A program made the translations under genes and the position numbers. Positions 26,964 through 34,603 of a DNA stretch of 64,000 bases are shown piece after piece. Under the pieces are notes generated by a model. That model did no database searches and was not told the origin of the DNA. It saw only the letters and a list, made by a program, of their open reading frames with translations. The stretch comes from an uncultured Bacilli bacterium (GTDB lineage Bacteria > Bacillota_I > Bacilli_A > RF39 > UBA660). Location of the stretch: the NCBI GenBank assembly GCA_934096015.1, contig CAKOLD010000002.1, positions 8,873 to 72,872 of the forward strand, written 5' to 3'. Numbering within the stretch: position 1 is the stretch's first letter; each line of letters begins with the position of its first letter.

Positions 26964-27200
26964 ATGAAAGAAGCAAGTGGAGAATTAAGTATGACTGCTG
27001 TTGCAATTGTTGCAATTGCTGCATTAAGTGTTTTGTTCTTAACTGTTATATTTCCAAATATAAAACGTAGTTTAGAACATAATCAATTATGTTCTGCAGC
27101 ATATGGGTGTACTAATTGTACAGGTGGAGTATGTACTTGTACAGCGGTAAATAGCTCTGGTGCAACTACTACTGTAACTTGTGATGACCCAAATAAATAG
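26964..27200 (+). CDS. Pilin-like small protein (Flp/Tad type candidate)
   Basis: 78 residues. A short polar head (MKEASGELS), a hydrophobic helix (TAVAIVAIAALSVLFLTVIF), then a Cys-rich, Thr-rich tail (CTNCTGGVCTCT). A short head with Gly-Glu before a helix recalls class III prepilins of Tad/Flp type, but no prepilin peptidase is present in the window. It starts after GGAGGAATG and is followed by a TadE-like gene. Confidence 0.5.
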   Translation: MKEASGELSMTAVAIVAIAALSVLFLTVIFPNIKRSLEHNQLCSAAYGCTNCTGGVCTCTAVNSSGATTTVTCDDPNK

Positions 27201-27224
27201 TCTTTATAGAAAGCTTGTTATAAA

Positions 27225-27683
27225 GTGAGAGAGTCTATTGGTGGTGCATGGCTTTTAGGAATTGTTATGACTTTCATTGTTTTATTTGCTAGTTTTTTGG
27301 CAGTTTCAATTAATTATTCTAAAGCTTTTAAAGTTAAAAATAATGTTGTTGATTTAATAGAAAAAAATGAAGGTGTTAATAGTTCAACTGTTGCAGATAT
27401 ATATAATTATTTGCAGAGTGAAGGATATATTCTTAAGGGGCCATGTAGAAATGGTGGAAAAGGTTTTGACAAGGATGGCGTAGCAACTAATCAATCAAAG
27501 TCTTTGTATTGTGTTAAAGAAAATAAAATACAGGATACTGATACAGGACTTGAAAAATCTTATTATAGTGTAGAAGTGTTTTTTAGATTGGATTTGCCTA
27601 TTTTTGGAGATGTTTTTACATTCCATGTTAATGGAGAAACTATGAGTATATATTTTCCTAAAAATGGGTGGACATTAAGTTAG
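27225..27683 (+). CDS. TadE-like pseudopilin
   Basis: 152 residues starting at GTG. The head MRESIGGAW precedes a long hydrophobic helix (LLGIVMTFIVLFASFLAVSI) and a soluble part with two Cys, as in TadE/TadF minor pilins. The head and helix layout matches the preceding pilin-like product. It probably forms part of an extracellular or membrane-anchored filament base. Confidence 0.5.
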   Translation: MRESIGGAWLLGIVMTFIVLFASFLAVSINYSKAFKVKNNVVDLIEKNEGVNSSTVADIYNYLQSEGYILKGPCRNGGKGFDKDGVATNQSKSLYCVKENKIQDTDTGLEKSYYSVEVFFRLDLPIFGDVFTFHVNGETMSIYFPKNGWTLS

Positions 27684-27692
27684 TGAGGATTT

Positions 27693-28709
27693 ATGAACGT
27701 AATTATTGCAAATAAGCGAAAAGATTTGCTAGATAAACTTGATATTGATATTATTAAATCCGTTGATGGAGAATATTCTGTTGATGAATTAATTAGTATG
27801 TTTACTAATTTTTTCTTTAATAAAATGATAGTGGATATTACTGCAATTAAGGATTTTAATAATATTAATAATATTAAAAAGTTTACTGAAGCAGTTGATG
27901 TTAATAAAGTAATTTTATTACTTGGAGATTCTTCTTTAGAAAGTAGTAAAGAATTTATAAGCGATTTAATAAGTATGGGAATTTATAATTTTACTCAAAC
28001 TCTTCAAGGGGTTATGGATTTATATAATAAACCTAATACTTATGATGATGTTAAAATGTATCATTCAGATACTAGTTTTAGTACTTTAAAGACTGAAAAA
28101 AAAGATATTGCTTTATATGATGAGGCTTTGGAATTTAATGAAGATTTAAGAATTATAGGTGTTCAAGATTTAACTGATGGAGCTGGAGCTACTACGTTGG
28201 TTGTACAAATGGTTAAACAACTTAATATAAATTATCCAACTATTGGGATTGAACTTAATAAACAAGATTTTATATTTTTTACTTCACCTTTTTTATATTC
28301 TTGTACTTCTAAAGCAGATGCTATTAAGAAGATTAATGAACATAAAGAGTGCAAAGTTGTAATTGTTGATTTAAATAAATTTGATGATACTAGCTTTTGT
28401 AATGATGTTATTTATCTTGTTGAACCTTCAACTATTAAATTAACAAAATTAATGAAACGTAATAGAGTTGTCTTTGATAATTTAAGGGGAAAGAAAATTA
28501 TATTAAATAAAACTGCTCTTAAAGAGAAAGATGTATCTGAATTTGAAACTGAAATAGGTACTAGAGTATTTGCTTGTGTAAATAACTTTAATGATAGATC
28601 TGAAAGAGTGTTAACTGTTGATTCTTTACTTGTTAAGTTAGGATTTACTAAACAGTATGTGGGTGATGGAAAAGCTCCTAAAAAAAGAGGACTTTTTAGT
28701 AGACATTAA
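27693..28709 (+). CDS. TadZ/CpaE-like ParA-family protein with altered Walker A
   Basis: 338 residues. An N-terminal receiver-like domain (about 1-110) is followed by a MinD/ParA-type domain starting at about 150. The deviant Walker A is DGAGATT at 162-168: the lysine of GKTT is replaced by Ala166. A later strand KVVIVDLNKFD corresponds to Walker B. TadZ/CpaE proteins place Tad pilus machines at the cell pole, and several are also non-canonical in nucleotide binding. Here it sits between TadE-like and VirB2-like genes, suggesting it localises this apparatus. Confidence 0.6.
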   Translation: MNVIIANKRKDLLDKLDIDIIKSVDGEYSVDELISMFTNFFFNKMIVDITAIKDFNNINNIKKFTEAVDVNKVILLLGDSSLESSKEFISDLISMGIYNFTQTLQGVMDLYNKPNTYDDVKMYHSDTSFSTLKTEKKDIALYDEALEFNEDLRIIGVQDLTDGAGATTLVVQMVKQLNINYPTIGIELNKQDFIFFTSPFLYSCTSKADAIKKINEHKECKVVIVDLNKFDDTSFCNDVIYLVEPSTIKLTKLMKRNRVVFDNLRGKKIILNKTALKEKDVSEFETEIGTRVFACVNNFNDRSERVLTVDSLLVKLGFTKQYVGDGKAPKKRGLFSRH

Positions 28710-28722
28710 CATTTATTCGTAA

Positions 28723-28751
28723 TTGACAAAAATATATAAATAATATATGAT
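28723..28751 (+). promoter_or_regulatory. Internal promoter of the secretion locus
   Basis: TTGACA (28723-28728) and TATGAT (28746-28751), spacer 17, upstream of the second VirB2-like gene. It could drive the main VirB6-VirB4 block. Confidence 0.7.
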
Positions 28752-28777
28752 GTTGTTGTAGGAAAGAAGAGGTATAT

Positions 28778-29143
28778 ATGAATTTAGTAATGTTAGGGGC
28801 ATTTAATGATTTTTGTTCAGAAATGTCTGGGATGTTAAAAATTGTTGGTTATGTTGTAACAATTTTTAAAGTAGCTATACCTTTAATAATCGTTATTTAT
28901 GGAATGATTGATTTAGGTAAAGCAGTAGTTGCTAGTAAAGATGATGAAATTAAAAAGGCTGCTAAACAAGTTGGTGTTAGATTAGCTGCAGGTATTTTAA
29001 TTTATTTCATACCATCATTAGTAATGTTAGTATTTGGATGGATAAGTGACTATAATAATTTAATGACTGAATCTGAATTCCAAGTTTGTTCAAATTGTAT
29101 TTTGAAACCTGGGGATTGTGAAGGAAAAGGTTTAGATGGATAA
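28778..29143 (+). CDS. VirB2/TrbC-like small membrane subunit (copy 2)
   Basis: 121 residues, no cleavable signal obvious. Two helices (VGYVVTIFKVAIPLIIVIYGMIDLG and LAAGILIYFIPSLVMLVFGW) flank a charged loop (ASKDDEIKKAAKQ), then CSNCILKPGDC. The helix-loop-helix and the closing Cys pattern match the copy at 23974. It has its own promoter and is followed by a terminator, typical of a subunit needed in large amount. Confidence 0.62.
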   Translation: MNLVMLGAFNDFCSEMSGMLKIVGYVVTIFKVAIPLIIVIYGMIDLGKAVVASKDDEIKKAAKQVGVRLAAGILIYFIPSLVMLVFGWISDYNNLMTESEFQVCSNCILKPGDCEGKGLDG

Positions 29144-29167
29144 AACAACTTTACAGTTGTTTTTTTG
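29144..29167 (+). terminator. Terminator after VirB2-like copy 2
   Basis: AACAACT (29144-29150), loop TTAC, AGTTGTT (29155-29161), then a T run. Partial read-through would set a higher level for the VirB2-like gene than for downstream genes. Confidence 0.75.
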
Positions 29168-29202
29168 TTTGTTATAATATTTAGTGTATTATACTAAATA
29201 GA

Positions 29203-29814
29203 TTGAGTTGGTGGCATGTGGATAAAAAAGTAGTTGTTGTATTAATAATTATATATTGTGCTTTATGTTGTATTAAAGTTAATGCCGATGTTAGAGTTAA
29301 TGTTGGGGAAACCAAAAGTGTTTTTAGAAATAGTGCTTGTACAATAACTAATTGTACAACACTTGATAGTAATGTTGAAGTTTCGTTTAATAATGATGTT
29401 TGTAAAGCAAAGGCCTTAACTGTAGGTGAAGCTAATGTTAAAATAACTTGTGAACAAGGTGAAGAAAAGATTATTAAAGTTAATGTCGTAGATGGTAATT
29501 CTAATAATACAACGGTTCCTAATACTAGTGCTAGTGTTGCCGAAGCTAATTGTTCATCTTTGGCGTTGCTTGTAAAGGATTTACAAGGTGTTTTTAAAAT
29601 AATTAAATTTGTTGTTCCAATATTGATTGTTGTAATGAGTACTTATGATTTTATTAAAGCTATTGCTGGCAAGGTTGAAGGAGAAATGAAAAAGGCTTTT
29701 CAAAAACTTTTAAAAAGATTGTTATTTGCAATTATATTGTTTTTCTTGCCTAATATATTAGATTTCTTTTTGGGCTTAATTGACCCTAGTTATACAACTT
29801 GTATAAATAGTTAG
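29203..29814 (+). CDS. VirB2-like membrane protein with extra outside domain (copy 3)
   Basis: 203 residues. Signal peptide (VVVVLIIIYCALCCIKVNAD), a beta-rich Cys-containing domain of about 80 residues resembling a small Ig-like/BIG fold (VNVGETKSV..., LTVGEANVKITC, KVNVVDG), a Ser/Thr/Asn linker, then the VirB2-type helix-loop-helix (VVPILIVVMSTYDFIKAIAG, LLFAIILFFLPNILDFFLGL). The start is unclear: TTG 29203 has no site, while GTG 29218 has GGTGG only three bases before it. The product would expose a domain on the secretion channel or pilus. Confidence 0.58.
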   Translation: MSWWHVDKKVVVVLIIIYCALCCIKVNADVRVNVGETKSVFRNSACTITNCTTLDSNVEVSFNNDVCKAKALTVGEANVKITCEQGEEKIIKVNVVDGNSNNTTVPNTSASVAEANCSSLALLVKDLQGVFKIIKFVVPILIVVMSTYDFIKAIAGKVEGEMKKAFQKLLKRLLFAIILFFLPNILDFFLGLIDPSYTTCINS

Positions 29815-29830
29815 AAATGGAGGTGTTCTA

Positions 29831-31921
29831 ATGAGCAATCTGGTTTTAAATGCATCTTTGATAGGAGATTGGTTTTATGGTATTTGGATTAATCTTTGGC
29901 TTTTAATAGATAACGTTGTTTATTTGTTTATAAATTGGATGTATCGTATATTTATTTTAGTTGCTAAAGTAGATATTTTCGGTGGTGGAGAACAAATTGA
30001 AGCTATTACTAGAAGAATATATATTATTGTTGGTATTGCCATGTTGTTTATATTTGCTTATAACTTAATATTGTTAATTGTTAATCCAGATGGAAAACAG
30101 TTAGGTAATATGTCACAAGTTATAAAAAATGCTATTATTTCTATTGCTCTTGTAACACTTTTACCTTTAATTTTTAGTTATATGACTACTGTTCAAAATC
30201 ATATTATAGATGGTGATGTTATCGGTAATTTGATTTTTGGAACAGCAAATAACAAAAATTCTTCAAACGAGAAAGCAGGTATTAATGTTGCTTTGAGTAT
30301 TTTTTCGGCTTTTTATCATCCTGATGGACAATCATATAATTCTTGTAAAGCTGATCCTTCTGCACATTCTTTATGTGCAACTTACGTCCAAGCTTATGAT
30401 GATGCTTTAGCAAACGAAAATATGACTTTGTTTATTTGGAATGAGGATTTGAAAGATGGTGCTAAAGATAACGACATGGAGTATAACTGGATAATTTCTA
30501 CTGGTGCAGGTATTTTTGCTTTGTGGATGTTTGTTTCTTTTGCACTAGATATTGGAGTACGTGTTGGGAAGATGGCTTTTTATGAGCTTGTTTCACCCAT
30601 TCCCGTGATGTTGCGTATAATGCCTAATGATAAGAAATTTAATGCATGGTTTAATGGAATCAAGAGTACTTATATTTCTCTTTTTGTTAGATTAGCGATC
30701 ATATATTTTTCTATGTATGCAATTACTTTAGTTCCTGATGTACTTAGTAATATGTGGGCAGATATGTCGCAAGATAATGTAGTTTTAGCGATGCTTGCAA
30801 ATGTTGTTATTATTTTGGGTATTCTTAAATTTGCTCAAGAGGCACCTAAATTATTTAAAGATGTCCTTGGTGGCAGTGGTGATATTAGTCTTGGTATTGC
30901 TAGCAAAATTAAAGATAATAAAGCTCTTGCAACTGGTACAAGTTTTGTACGTGGTGGAGTTTATGGTGCTACTACTGGCGAAGGATTTGGTGGAAGAGTA
31001 TCAGGATTCTTTGGTGGAGCTACTAGGGGAGCAAGATATGGATATCAAGATGGTGTTAATAGATTAGAAGAATCTAGAGAAGCTAAAGAAAATGGTTCAA
31101 CATTTAGAGGAAGAATGGCTGATAGGGCACGTTATGGATTAGGAATGCAAACTCGTGCTGATGCTGCTGATAGAAATTTAGAAAGACAATATGCTGCAGA
31201 AGTTGAACAAAATGAGAAAGATCTTATTCAAATTCAAAAAGATAGAGATAGAGAGAATATCGCAACAAGACAAGCTTACAATAAAGAGGTTATGGGATAT
31301 CGTTCAGATATAAAGAAAATTGCTGATAGTTGGGCTGAAAGAACTAACTCACAATTTACATATGATGCTGGCGATAGCTATATTGACCATAATGGAAATA
31401 ATGTTGATATTAAGGGAAATTTAAGTCAATTAAATCAAATGTATGAATCTGCAAAAGCAAATGGTGCTGATGCCCAAACTCTTAGCAAATTGCAAGGTGC
31501 AATTTCTAAGGCTAAAGGTAATATTAGAAATCAAATTGTTGATTCTGTAATGAATGGAACAGCAGAAAGCCGCGGAATTGGTTCTAATGATGTTGCTAAG
31601 ATTAATGGTGATATTGAGTCTATAAATACAATGATTAGGGATAATCAAGTTGGTTTAAAAGCAGATGGTACTGCAACATTAACTACTGAAGTGACGGATG
31701 CTAAGGGTGTATTTAGTGGTGTTGAAAATGCAGTTTTAGAACAAGAAAGAGATATAGAAAGTGTTAATAGAAACTTGGATAGAAAACAACAAGAGATCGA
31801 AAGACGTCAAAAAGAAATTGAAAATCGTAAAAAAGAAGCTAAGGCTAGTGATCGATACAAGAGTGTTAGAGCGGATGCAGATGCAATAAATCATAAAAAA
31901 GGTGGCGGAAATGCTAAATGA
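29831..31921 (+). CDS. VirB6/TrbL-like polytopic membrane protein
   Basis: 696 residues. The N-terminal 340 hold about six membrane helices with an outside loop (about 115-215), as in VirB6/TrbL inner membrane channel proteins. A Gly-rich stretch (about 350-410: GGSGDIS, GGRVSGFFGGATRGARYG) leads into a long charged coiled coil (about 410-696). Starts after GGAGGTG. The order VirB6, VirB3, VirB4 that follows is the classic one for Gram-positive type IV systems. Confidence 0.7.
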   Translation: MSNLVLNASLIGDWFYGIWINLWLLIDNVVYLFINWMYRIFILVAKVDIFGGGEQIEAITRRIYIIVGIAMLFIFAYNLILLIVNPDGKQLGNMSQVIKNAIISIALVTLLPLIFSYMTTVQNHIIDGDVIGNLIFGTANNKNSSNEKAGINVALSIFSAFYHPDGQSYNSCKADPSAHSLCATYVQAYDDALANENMTLFIWNEDLKDGAKDNDMEYNWIISTGAGIFALWMFVSFALDIGVRVGKMAFYELVSPIPVMLRIMPNDKKFNAWFNGIKSTYISLFVRLAIIYFSMYAITLVPDVLSNMWADMSQDNVVLAMLANVVIILGILKFAQEAPKLFKDVLGGSGDISLGIASKIKDNKALATGTSFVRGGVYGATTGEGFGGRVSGFFGGATRGARYGYQDGVNRLEESREAKENGSTFRGRMADRARYGLGMQTRADAADRNLERQYAAEVEQNEKDLIQIQKDRDRENIATRQAYNKEVMGYRSDIKKIADSWAERTNSQFTYDAGDSYIDHNGNNVDIKGNLSQLNQMYESAKANGADAQTLSKLQGAISKAKGNIRNQIVDSVMNGTAESRGIGSNDVAKINGDIESINTMIRDNQVGLKADGTATLTTEVTDAKGVFSGVENAVLEQERDIESVNRNLDRKQQEIERRQKEIENRKKEAKASDRYKSVRADADAINHKKGGGNAK

Positions 31922-31946
31922 TAATGAATAAAGAGTGGGTGAAAGT

Positions 31947-32255
31947 ATGAATGATCAATTTTTAATACCAGCAAATTCTAAAAAATCTATGTTAATATTA
32001 AGTTTCTTTAATGTAACTGATTTAATAATATTTGGTAGTGGATGTTTGTTAACTTTTATTTTGTTAATGACAATTAATCAAAATACAATTGAATCAGCTG
32101 CAATAATTTTGGCACCGGTGCTTGTAACAGGTATTTTAGTATTACCTGTTCCTAATCACCATAATGTTAGAACTTTTATAAAAAACGTTTATCAATATTT
32201 TGCTAATAGAAGAACTTATTTTTGGAGAGGTTGGTGTATAAGACATGGCAAGTAA
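31947..32255 (+). CDS. PrgI/VirB3-like protein
   Basis: 102 residues. Polar start (NDQFLIPANSKKS), two adjacent helices (TDLIIFGSGCLLTFILLM and AAIILAPVLVTGILVLPV), a HHNVRTFIKNVYQYF motif and an aromatic end. This matches PrgI-family proteins, the VirB3 equivalent found next to VirB4. ATG 31947 has GGTGAAAG upstream; the GTG at 31935 does not. It overlaps the next gene by 11 bases. Confidence 0.72.
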   Translation: MNDQFLIPANSKKSMLILSFFNVTDLIIFGSGCLLTFILLMTINQNTIESAAIILAPVLVTGILVLPVPNHHNVRTFIKNVYQYFANRRTYFWRGWCIRHGK

Positions 32256-32796
32256 TTCTAAATTTACAGAAGATTGGTTACCAATTAGAAATATAAAGAA
32301 TGGTTTTATTGAACTTGAAGGTAAATATTATGTGACTGGTGTAAAAATAGAACCTAAAAATATATTTATTTTAGATTATACTGAACAACAAGCAATTATA
32401 TTTAATTTTAGAAATGTTTATAATTCAATTGATTATGAATTTTGGTTAATGGTTGCTGATAGACCTGTTGATATTAATATGTATTTAGCACAATTACAAC
32501 TTTTATATAATCAAGCTCCAAATCAACAAATAAGAAAATTAATTGCTCAAGATATTAATAAAGGAGAAAGATTTAGAAGTACTGAAATCAATGCTGTTGA
32601 TACAGAGTACTTTATTATATTTAGAGATAAAAAAATTGAAACTCTTCAAAAAAGAGTACATCAGTTAATATCAAGTCTTGCTTCATGTGGACTTAATTCC
32701 AAACAAGTTAGCGATGAGGATTTAAGAGTATTATTGGATAGTTTTCTAAATGGAAATAGAAAAACGGAATTTGGGACGGTGATTGCTAGTGAATAA
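32245..32796 (+). CDS. VirB4 N-terminal domain as a separate gene
   Basis: 183 residues. DWLPIRNIKNGFIELEGKYYVTGVKIEP and the following strand-helix pattern are those of the N-terminal, membrane-proximal domain of VirB4/TraC ATPases. In most systems this is fused to the ATPase; here it ends with a stop at 32794-32796 and the ATPase starts in another frame just upstream of that stop. The overlapping arrangement suggests coupled translation and two chains that assemble. A recent frameshift is the alternative. Confidence 0.7.
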   Translation: MASNSKFTEDWLPIRNIKNGFIELEGKYYVTGVKIEPKNIFILDYTEQQAIIFNFRNVYNSIDYEFWLMVADRPVDINMYLAQLQLLYNQAPNQQIRKLIAQDINKGERFRSTEINAVDTEYFIIFRDKKIETLQKRVHQLISSLASCGLNSKQVSDEDLRVLLDSFLNGNRKTEFGTVIASE

Positions 32797-34591
32797 TAAA
32801 TTAAAAAGTGAGTTGGCTCCTAAAGGTTTAGATTTTAATATAAATGATTTTGTTATTAGCGATATGTATTGTACTATTTTAACTATTGTTAATTTTCCAA
32901 AGATGATTGGCCCAGGATTTCTTGCTAATGTAACTAGTATCCCTGGTGTTAAATTAGTTATTAAACATATTCCTATAGAATTTTCAACTATGTCAAAAAT
33001 GATTAATAAAGAGATAGCTGATTTAAAGCAAAGATATCAAAGTGAAAATGATAGAACTATGCAAGAAAGTATTAGACAAGATTATGAGTCTTTAGAGTCA
33101 TTTGTATCTATGCTTGCTTCTACTCAATCTAGAATATTTGATTTTCAAATGCATGTTATGTTATCTGCTGAAACTAAAGATCAGTTGGAAATGAAAAAAA
33201 TTCAAGTAAGAAATTATTTGGATGCTTTGGGTATGAGAGGAATACCAATGATGTTTGAACAAGAGAAAGTTCTAAAATCTATAATTCCAATTTTTCCTAA
33301 ACAAGATATTGAAGCTAGAGTAGGAACGCCGATACCTAGTCCTACTATTGCAGCAATGTATCCTTTTGTATTTGATAGTATAAAAGATCCTGGAAATAAT
33401 AATTCAGCTCCAACTTTGCTTGGTGTAGATTTTTCAGGAGGAGTTGTATTATTTAACCAATTTTTATACCAAATTAGAAAAGAGTTTAATAGAAATAATG
33501 CTAATATGATTATATTAGGTACGAGTGGTAGTGGTAAATCTACTGCTGCAAAATTAATGCTTAGAACTCATATAAGAAATGGTTGTCAAATTATTTGTAT
33601 AGATCCTGAAGGTGAACTTGAGGAAATGACAAAAACTTATGGTGGTGATTTTATTTCTCTAGGAAAAGGTGGAGAATTTGGTTTAATTAATCCATTAGAA
33701 GTTGTTGCAGATGTTGATGAGGATGAATTAAAACAAGGTTTAGGTTATACAGTTTTAACTAGAACTTTGCAATCTTTAAAAGCATTTTTAAAGTATTATA
33801 GTCCATCTATTGAAGAAGATGTACTTGCAATGTTTAGTGAAGTATTACAAGATACTTATAAACGTTTTAATATTGATTTTAATACTGATTTTAGTAATTT
33901 TAAACCTGAAGATTTTCCGACTTTTGATGATGTCTATTCAACTATTAAGGGGAGATTATTATCTATTCCAGAAATGACAAAAGAAAAAGATGTTTTGGAA
34001 AGATTAGAATTAAAGATAAGACCTTTTGTTAAAGAATTACGTTATTATTTTACTGGCCATACTACTATTGAGCGAGATAGTGACTTTATGGTATTTAATA
34101 TAAAAGAAGTTATGAATAGTGATGAAAATATTCGAAATGCATTATTCTTTAATATCTTAAAGTTTGCTTGGGGATTATGTTTAGATAAATCTGTAAATAC
34201 AGTTATGCTTGTAGATGAAGCTCACGTTCTTTTAGGAAGTAGAAATGAATTGGGTGCAGAATTCTTAGCACAAATTCAAAGACGTAGTAGAAAATACAAT
34301 ACAGGTACAATAATAATTACTCAACAACCAACTGACTTTGCTGCTGATAAAATAATAGTTCACGGTAAAGCAATATTTGATAATGCTTCTTATTATTTAG
34401 TTATGGGACTTAAAAAACAAGCAGTAGAGGATTTAGCAAAATTAATTGATTTGAATGATAATGAAAAAGAGAGTATTAAAACGTATTCTCAAGGTGAGGC
34501 TTTGTTTGTTTGTGGTAATAGAAGAATGAGAATAAATGTGGTTGTTACTCAAGAAGAATTAGATTCCTTTGGGTCAGGCGGAGGATTATAG
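32789..34591 (+). CDS. virB4: VirB4-type conjugation/secretion ATPase
   Basis: About 600 residues. Walker A GTSGSGKST at 244-252, Walker B VMLVDEAHVLL around Asp476-Glu477, and the downstream TIIITQQPTDF motif are those of VirB4/TraC/TraE ATPases, which power assembly and transport at the inner membrane base of type IV systems. GTG 32789 is preferred, with GGTGAT upstream; TTG 32783 is an alternative. The expected N-terminal domain is encoded by the preceding gene. Ends in Gly-rich FGSGGGL. Confidence 0.93.
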   Translation: MNNKLKSELAPKGLDFNINDFVISDMYCTILTIVNFPKMIGPGFLANVTSIPGVKLVIKHIPIEFSTMSKMINKEIADLKQRYQSENDRTMQESIRQDYESLESFVSMLASTQSRIFDFQMHVMLSAETKDQLEMKKIQVRNYLDALGMRGIPMMFEQEKVLKSIIPIFPKQDIEARVGTPIPSPTIAAMYPFVFDSIKDPGNNNSAPTLLGVDFSGGVVLFNQFLYQIRKEFNRNNANMIILGTSGSGKSTAAKLMLRTHIRNGCQIICIDPEGELEEMTKTYGGDFISLGKGGEFGLINPLEVVADVDEDELKQGLGYTVLTRTLQSLKAFLKYYSPSIEEDVLAMFSEVLQDTYKRFNIDFNTDFSNFKPEDFPTFDDVYSTIKGRLLSIPEMTKEKDVLERLELKIRPFVKELRYYFTGHTTIERDSDFMVFNIKEVMNSDENIRNALFFNILKFAWGLCLDKSVNTVMLVDEAHVLLGSRNELGAEFLAQIQRRSRKYNTGTIIITQQPTDFAADKIIVHGKAIFDNASYYLVMGLKKQAVEDLAKLIDLNDNEKESIKTYSQGEALFVCGNRRMRINVVVTQEELDSFGSGGGL

Positions 34592-34603
34592 GCGGTGAAG
34601 CTA

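Noticed and set aside
30795..31067. Leu/Val-rich frame inside the VirB6-like gene
   Set aside because: Out-of-frame shadow of a well-supported gene; its apparent membrane character comes from the shifted codons.
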